Source of the DNA: Clavaria fumosa
Taxonomy: Eukaryota; Basidiomycota; Agaricomycetes; Agaricales; Clavariaceae
DNA: 64,000 bases
Direction: 5' to 3'
Assembly: GCA_951802425.1 (NCBI GenBank)
Contig: OX637804.1
Location: 2,790,001-2,854,000, forward strand
A program made the position numbers and the translations under genes. Below the pieces are notes generated by a model, which worked only from the letters and a program-made list of their open reading frames with translations, was not told the origin of the DNA and did not search any database. Of the stretch, positions 56,825-64,000 are shown piece by piece (the first letter of the stretch is position 1; each line of letters opens with the position of its first letter).

Positions 56825-57765
56825 CCCATGACCACCCACTCTTCGTTCGTCGGGGTCTCCGTCCTACGCGGTCTGAGTTGACTGCTGGAGACGGAACCCC
56901 TTCATCTTTTCCCACGACCACCCACTCTTCGTTCGTCGGGGTCTCCGTCCTACGCAGTCTGAGTTGACTGCTGGAGACGGAACCCCTTCATCTTCTCCCA
57001 CGACCACCCACTCTTCGTTCGTCGGGGTCTCCGTCCTACGCGGTCTGAGTTGACTGCTGGAGACGGAACCCCTTCATCTTCTCCCACAACCACCCACTCT
57101 TCGTTCGTCGGGGTCTCCGTCCTACGCGGTCTGAGTTGACTGCTGGAGACGGAACCCGCACTTCTTCTGGGCTTCCTCCTTCTGTTTCTACCTAGTCTGA
57201 GCTGACTGGTGGGATCGGGGAGACCTGGTAGACCTGGGGTTCGTCTGTGGCATTTGCGTGCTTGTATACTGTACTTCTTTTAATACATGCATATTTCTCA
57301 TTTCCCATCCTGTTGCTGTCCGGTACGGCGGCGTCGGTTGGAAGGTCGGCATTGCTTCTCGCAGGCGGTACGCTAGCGATTAGACTCCCGGTGCCTGGCG
57401 ATTCTTCTTCTAAAAGTTATTATGATTATTTCATTCTTTTGCATTCGTCGAGAACCTATGTTCATGTCCGGTTTATTGGATGGAGCCCCGTAAGAACACT
57501 TCCCCGGAACCCCGACAGACCTGACCAAGTTGTATTGCGCCCGACCGTGGTTGATCATGGCGCTACGTTGGATGGTCTGGATTGGAATGAGGAGCGTCTT
57601 CGGTTTGTTTGGCGGCAAGGACATACTAGCTTGGGTCTCCTCGAATGGCGAGTGGGCCTCCTTCCATCGAGAGTGTCAGAAAACGTCGCTGATTCTCTAA
57701 TTCTTCTTATATTTAAGGGAAGATGCATTCCAGTGTAATTTGTCTTGTGGCTAAGCTCGTTGATT
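56825..57765 (+). pseudogene. Rearranged second copy of the TET/JBP locus with 86-bp amplified start
   Basis: The first 86 bp (ATG 56828, then ACCACCC...TCCGTCCTACGCGGTCTGAG...CTGGAGACGGAACCCCTTC) match the start of the TET/JBP gene at 35492 but carry a net 4-bp loss that shifts frame. That piece is repeated about four times (56825, 56911, 56997, 57083). Downstream segments match, in order, the region after the second exon (GTCGGTTGGAAGGTCGGC...GCTAGCGATT), exon 4 (GGATTGGAATGAGGAGCG... against GACTGGGACTGGGACGACG) and exon 5 (TTTAAGGGAAGATGC...AAGCTCGTTGATTATAG). The long first exon is largely deleted and the catalytic exons are absent. Not functional. Confidence 0.75.
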
Positions 57766-57769
57766 ATAG

Positions 57770-58430
57770 CAAGCAATAGCGGGCGATAGCGGGTGATGCC
57801 TGAGTACACAATACCAACAAACACAGTAATGGGTGATACCGATGTGGCAGGTCATACCGGCATGTGCAAAACCGACATACCGCTAAACACAATAGCGGGA
57901 AATACCGACGTGCGTAATAGCGAGATATCTCGGCATTCCAAGAACCGACAAATCGCCAAACACAATAGCGGGCAATACCGACGCGCTTGATAGCGAGGTA
58001 TATGGGTTGCCAAGACCCGACCTTGCGCTAAACATAATAGCGAGCAATGAGGATAGCGAAAGCATGATCACGTGTGTGCGGACGCGTGAAATACCGACGT
58101 GCGTAATAGCGAGATGTCTCGGCACGGCAAGAACCGACATACCGCTAAACCCAATAGCGAGCAATACCGACGTGCATGATAGCGAGATATATGGGCTGCC
58201 AAGACGCGACGTACCGCTAAACACAATAGCGGGTAATGCAAATAGCGAAAGCATGATCACGTGTGTGCAGTATGAATAGCGGACTGCGGCAATAGTGAAA
58301 GCGTGCGTGACCAAGGATAGCGAAGGCGACGAAAGCGGGAGAAGCGATAGCGATGAGGATAGGGAAGGCGATGGACTGCGAGAATGAAAGCGAGGATAGC
58401 GTCGGGACAGCGAAAGACTAGATGACTATT
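57770..58430. repeat. AATACCGACGTGCGTAATAGCGAG repeat array (about 190-bp higher-order period)
   Basis: Short blocks AATAGCGAG, ACCGCTAAACACAATAGCGG and AATACCGACGTGC alternate. A larger unit ending GAAAGCATGATCACGTGTGTGC recurs about 188 bp apart (58061 and 58249). Related to repeats at 27.1 and 42.4 kb. Confidence 0.8.
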
Positions 58431-58475
58431 AACAATAATGCAAATCCATTTCCGTATCTTAAGGTTGGTTGAAAT

Positions 58476-61400
58476 CTAACAGCATAGTCCTTGTGCAGAT
58501 GGAGCATCTGCACTTTCTTTCACTGCAAGCTAACCACTCAAGCTAGTCTTTTGAAATTTTGTGTGCCTATATCTACCCCTCTAATCTTCAATTTCCATGG
58601 TTTACATTTTTCCCAAACTCATTTCCCAATGCATGCCAAAGCTGCTGACTGAACTAGTCAAAATTCTCCCGTTTGTCAAAACCAACCATAGGATTCCAAA
58701 ACAAATGGAATGCTATACTGGGCAATCCCATACCTATCATATTCCATCCCTCTCTCTCCCCTCCCATCACCCACAAAGCAACAATTCCACCATACAGTCA
58801 GAATCCAGTTCTCACAGTCCTCACACAAGTTTGTACTTGTGGTGGCACCTAAATCAAATGGGATCACATTGAAAGATTGAGTATAGTGCATGAATAATAC
58901 ACCCTGACTTTGTTTCAATTACTCTGCCACATCCAGGACTACAGTTGCCTTCCTACAAACCTAAACAGCACAAGTACCGTACAAGTTTGCAGGCCTCACA
59001 GCACAAGATCTAACCGTGAAAATCTCTTGAAATTGATCATGGATGCTCTAAATGATGACCACTATCATATAACATGCTAAACAGACCAAACTGTTTTTCT
59101 GCAAATGGTCCCTTGTTGCTCCTATCCTAACAGCATAGTCCTTGTGCAGATGGAGCATCTGCACTTTCTTTCACTGCAAGCTAACCACTCAAGCTAGTCT
59201 TTTGAAATTTTGTGTGCCTATATCTACCCCTCTAATCTTCAATTTCCATGGTTTACATTTTTCCCAAACTCATTTCCCAATGCATGCCAAAGCTGCTGAC
59301 TGAACTAGTCAAAATTCTCCCGTTTGTCAAAACCAACCATAGGATTCCAAAACAAATGGAATGCTATACTGGGCAATCCCATACCTATCATATTCCATCC
59401 CTCTCTCTCCCCTCCCATCACCCACAAAGCAACAATTCCACCATACAGTCAGAATCCAGTTCTCACAGTCCTCACACAAGTTTGTACTTGTGGTGGCACC
59501 TAAATCAAATGGGATCACATTGAAAGATTGAGTATAGTGCATGAATAATACACCCTGACTTTGTTTCAATTACTCTGCCACATCCAGGACTACAGTTGCC
59601 TTCCTACAAACCTAAACAGCACAAGTACCGTACAAGTTTGCAGGCCTCACAGCACAAGATCTAACCGTGAAAATCTCTTGAAATTGATCATGGATGCTCT
59701 AAATGATGACCACTATCATATAACATGCTAAACAGACCAAACTGTTTTTCTGCAAATGGTCCCTTGTTGCTCCTATCCTAACAGCATAGTCCTTGTGCAG
59801 ATGGAGCATCTGCACTTTCTTTCACTGCAAGCTAACCACTCAAGCTAGTCTTTTGAAATTTTGTGTGCCTATATCTACCCCTCTAATCTTCAATTTCCAT
59901 GGTTTACATTTTTCCCAAACTCATTTCCCAATGCATGCCAAAGCTGCTGACTGAACTAGTCAAAATTCTCCCGTTTGTCAAAACCAACCATAGGATTCCA
60001 AAACAAATGGAATGCTATACTGGGCAATCCCATACCTATCATATTCCATCCCTCTCTCTCCCCTCCCATCACCCACAAAGCAACAATTCCACCATACAGT
60101 CAGAATCCAGTTCTCACAGTCCTCACACAAGTTTGTACTTGTGGTGGCACCTAAATCAAATGGGATCACATTGAAAGATTGAGTATAGTGCATGAATAAT
60201 ACACCCTGACTTTGTTTCAATTACTCTGCCACATCCAGGACTACAGTTGCCTTCCTACAAACCTAAACAGCACAAGTACCGTACAAGTTTGCAGGCCTCA
60301 CAGCACAAGATCTAACCGTGAAAATCTCTTGAAATTGATCATGGATGCTCTAAATGATGACCACTATCATATAACATGCTAAACAGACCAAACTGTTTTT
60401 CTGCAAATGGTCCCTTGTTGCTCCTATCCTAACAGCATAGTCCTTGTGCAGATGGAGCATCTGCACTTTCTTTCACTGCAAGCTAACCACTCAAGCTAGT
60501 CTTTTGAAATTTTGTGTGCCTATATCTACCCCTCTAATCTTCAATTTCCATGGTTTACATTTTTCCCAAACTCATTTCCCAATGCATGCCAAAGCTGCTG
60601 ACTGAACTAGTCAAAATTCTCCCGTTTGTCAAAACCAACCATAGGATTCCAAAACAAATGGAATGCTATACTGGGCAATCCCATACCTATCATATTCCAT
60701 CCCTCTCTCTCCCCTCCCATCACCCACAAAGCAACAATTCCACCATACAGTCAGAATCCAGTTCTCACAGTCCTCACACAAGTTTGTACTTGTGGTGGCA
60801 CCTAAATCAAATGGGATCACATTGAAAGATTGAGTATAGTGCATGAATAATACACCCTGACTTTGTTTCAATTACTCTGCCACATCCAGGACTACAGTTG
60901 CCTTCCTACAAACCTAAACAGCACAAGTACCGTACAAGTTTGCAGGCCTCACAGCACAAGATCTAACCGTGAAAATCTCTTGAAATTGATCATGGATGCT
61001 CTAAATGATGACCACTATCATATAACATGCTAAACAGACCAAACTGTTTTTCTGCAAATGGTCCCTTGTTGCTCCTATCCTAACAGCATAGTCCTTGTGC
61101 AGATGGAGCATCTGCACTTTCTTTCACTGCAAGCTAACCACTCAAGCTAGTCTTTTGAAATTTTGTGTGCCTATATCTACCCCTCTAATCTTCAATTTCC
61201 ATGGTTTACATTTTTCCCAAACTCATTTCCCAATGCATGCCAAAGCTGCTGACTGAACTAGTCAAAATTCTCCCGTTTGTCAAAACCAACCATAGGATTC
61301 CAAAACAAATGGAATGCTATACTGGGCAATCCCATACCTATCATATTCCATCCCTCTCTCTCCCCTCCCATCACCCACAAAGCAACAATTCCACCATACA

Positions 61401-64000
61401 GTCAGAATCCAGTTCTCACAGTCCTCACACAAGTTTGTACTTGTGGTGGCACCTAAATCAAATGGGATCACATTGAAAGATTGAGTATAGTGCATGAATA
61501 ATACACCCTGACTTTGTTTCAATTACTCTGCCACATCCAGGACTACAGTTGCCTTCCTACAAACCTAAACAGCACAAGTACCGTACAAGTTTGCAGGCCT
61601 CACAGCACAAGATCTAACCGTGAAAATCTCTTGAAATTGATCATGGATGCTCTAAATGATGACCACTATCATATAACATGCTAAACAGACCAAACTGTTT
61701 TTCTGCAAATGGTCCCTTGTTGCTCCTATCCTAACAGCATAGTCCTTGTGCAGATGGAGCATCTGCACTTTCTTTCACTGCAAGCTAACCACTCAAGCTA
61801 GTCTTTTGAAATTTTGTGTGCCTATATCTACCCCTCTAATCTTCAATTTCCATGGTTTACATTTTTCCCAAACTCATTTCCCAATGCATGCCAAAGCTGC
61901 TGACTGAACTAGTCAAAATTCTCCCGTTTGTCAAAACCAACCATAGGATTCCAAAACAAATGGAATGCTATACTGGGCAATCCCATACCTATCATATTCC
62001 ATCCCTCTCTCTCCCCTCCCATCACCCACAAAGCAACAATTCCACCATACAGTCAGAATCCAGTTCTCACAGTCCTCACACAAGTTTGTACTTGTGGTGG
62101 CACCTAAATCAAATGGGATCACATTGAAAGATTGAGTATAGTGCATGAATAATACACCCTGACTTTGTTTCAATTACTCTGCCACATCCAGGACTACAGT
62201 TGCCTTCCTACAAACCTAAACAGCACAAGTACCGTACAAGTTTGCAGGCCTCACAGCACAAGATCTAACCGTGAAAATCTCTTGAAATTGATCATGGATG
62301 CTCTAAATGATGACCACTATCATATAACATGCTAAACAGACCAAACTGTTTTTCTGCAAATGGTCCCTTGTTGCTCCTATCCTAACAGCATAGTCCTTGT
62401 GCAGATGGAGCATCTGCACTTTCTTTCACTGCAAGCTAACCACTCAAGCTAGTCTTTTGAAATTTTGTGTGCCTATATCTACCCCTCTAATCTTCAATTT
62501 CCATGGTTTACATTTTTCCCAAACTCATTTCCCAATGCATGCCAAAGCTGCTGACTGAACTAGTCAAAATTCTCCCGTTTGTCAAAACCAACCATAGGAT
62601 TCCAAAACAAATGGAATGCTATACTGGGCAATCCCATACCTATCATATTCCATCCCTCTCTCTCCCCTCCCATCACCCACAAAGCAACAATTCCACCATA
62701 CAGTCAGAATCCAGTTCTCACAGTCCTCACACAAGTTTGTACTTGTGGTGGCACCTAAATCAAATGGGATCACATTGAAAGATTGAGTATAGTGCATGAA
62801 TAATACACCCTGACTTTGTTTCAATTACTCTGCCACATCCAGGACTACAGTTGCCTTCCTACAAACCTAAACAGCACAAGTACCGTACAAGTTTGCAGGC
62901 CTCACAGCACAAGATCTAACCGTGAAAATCTCTTGAAATTGATCATGGATGCTCTAAATGATGACCACTATCATATAACATGCTAAACAGACCAAACTGT
63001 TTTTCTGCAAATGGTCCCTTGTTGCTCCTATCCTAACAGCATAGTCCTTGTGCAGATGGAGCATCTGCACTTTCTTTCACTGCAAGCTAACCACTCAAGC
63101 TAGTCTTTTGAAATTTTGTGTGCCTATATCTACCCCTCTAATCTTCAATTTCCATGGTTTACATTTTTCCCAAACTCATTTCCCAATGCATGCCAAAGCT
63201 GCTGACTGAACTAGTCAAAATTCTCCCGTTTGTCAAAACCAACCATAGGATTCCAAAACAAATGGAATGCTATACTGGGCAATCCCATACCTATCATATT
63301 CCATCCCTCTCTCTCCCCTCCCATCACCCACAAAGCAACAATTCCACCATACAGTCAGAATCCAGTTCTCACAGTCCTCACACAAGTTTGTACTTGTGGT
63401 GGCACCTAAATCAAATGGGATCACATTGAAAGATTGAGTATAGTGCATGAATAATACACCCTGACTTTGTTTCAATTACTCTGCCACATCCAGGACTACA
63501 GTTGCCTTCCTACAAACCTAAACAGCACAAGTACCGTACAAGTTTGCAGGCCTCACAGCACAAGATCTAACCGTGAAAATCTCTTGAAATTGATCATGGA
63601 TGCTCTAAATGATGACCACTATCATATAACATGCTAAACAGACCAAACTGTTTTTCTGCAAATGGTCCCTTGTTGCTCCTATCCTAACAGCATAGTCCTT
63701 GTGCAGATGGAGCATCTGCACTTTCTTTCACTGCAAGCTAACCACTCAAGCTAGTCTTTTGAAATTTTGTGTGCCTATATCTACCCCTCTAATCTTCAAT
63801 TTCCATGGTTTACATTTTTCCCAAACTCATTTCCCAATGCATGCCAAAGCTGCTGACTGAACTAGTCAAAATTCTCCCGTTTGTCAAAACCAACCATAGG
63901 ATTCCAAAACAAATGGAATGCTATACTGGGCAATCCCATACCTATCATATTCCATCCCTCTCTCTCCCCTCCCATCACCCACAAAGCAACAATTCCACCA
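58476..64000 (+). repeat. 651-bp satellite, about 8.5 head-to-tail copies, runs off the window
   Basis: The unit starts CTAACAGCATAGTCCTTG and recurs every 651 bp (58476, 59127, 59778 and so on); all copies compared look identical. Each carries a perfect 9-bp inverted repeat GTGCAGATG/CATCTGCAC with a 3-base loop and only about three CpG sites. The 91-aa open frame in each unit lacks domain features. High identity implies recent amplification or gene conversion. Confidence 0.98.

Noticed and set aside
58597..63429. A 91-aa frame repeated in every 651-bp unit
   Set aside because: No domain or composition signal; repetition follows from satellite identity and is not independent evidence of coding.

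Overview
The window comes from a filamentous basidiomycete, most probably an agaricomycete. Supporting signs are GT-AG introns of about 41-75 nt in almost every gene, Ty3/gypsy chromoviruses, a gag-only Copia-type element, a TET/JBP dioxygenase of the fungal type, and a large subtelomere-type RecQ-like helicase. I saw no rRNA, tRNA or CRISPR array. All gene models were built by eye from reading frames, splice sites and phase agreement, with no transcript evidence.

Left flank (1-21.2 kb): a decayed, CpG-poor repeat zone. It holds two halves of different gypsy elements back to back (434-2500 minus, 2508-5283 plus), three copies of one long LTR family (one solo LTR with a 5-bp target duplication; one broken by a nested 1.34-kb Copia-type element), a decayed copy of a gene family that is intact further right, an RRM fragment, a GC-rich minisatellite field, a 2.7-kb apparently perfect palindrome (17335-20055) with no CpG that I can find, and about ten copies of a 114-bp AT-rich satellite (20107-21233).

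Central island (21.2-58.4 kb): composition switches abruptly to CpG-rich and the reading frames are intact. In order: Zn2Cys6/coiled-coil gene A (-), relative E (-), coiled-coil gene D (+) converging on F (-), TET/JBP dioxygenase (-) divergent from a JmjC/cupin-like gene (+), a 702-aa orphan (-) divergent from a PD-(D/E)XK-like gene (+), Zn2Cys6/coiled-coil gene C (+) converging on B (-), a 1763-aa C2H2/RecQ-like helicase (-) divergent from an acidic 645-aa orphan G (+), and a broken, rearranged second copy of the TET locus. A, B, E and F form one family (all introns phase 0). C, D and the decayed copy at 6.9 kb form a second (all introns phase 1). Several members carry in-frame tandem exon duplications. 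Many promoters share CACGTG or TGACGTCA boxes and short GTAACGC arrays, and a module built on CTCGAG-N5-CTCGAG recurs across the island.

Right flank (58.48-64.0 kb, continuing past the window): head-to-tail 651-bp satellite units. A solitary partial copy lies at 8.49 kb, exactly where the decayed family gene is cut off.

Working interpretation (inference): an accessory, probably subtelomeric or pericentromeric island of DNA-modification, helicase and expanding regulatory-like genes sits between methylated, CpG-eroded satellite and transposon deserts. The most novel parts are the two convergent gene families with exon amplification, their shared promoter code, and the TET/JBP + JmjC-like divergent pair.
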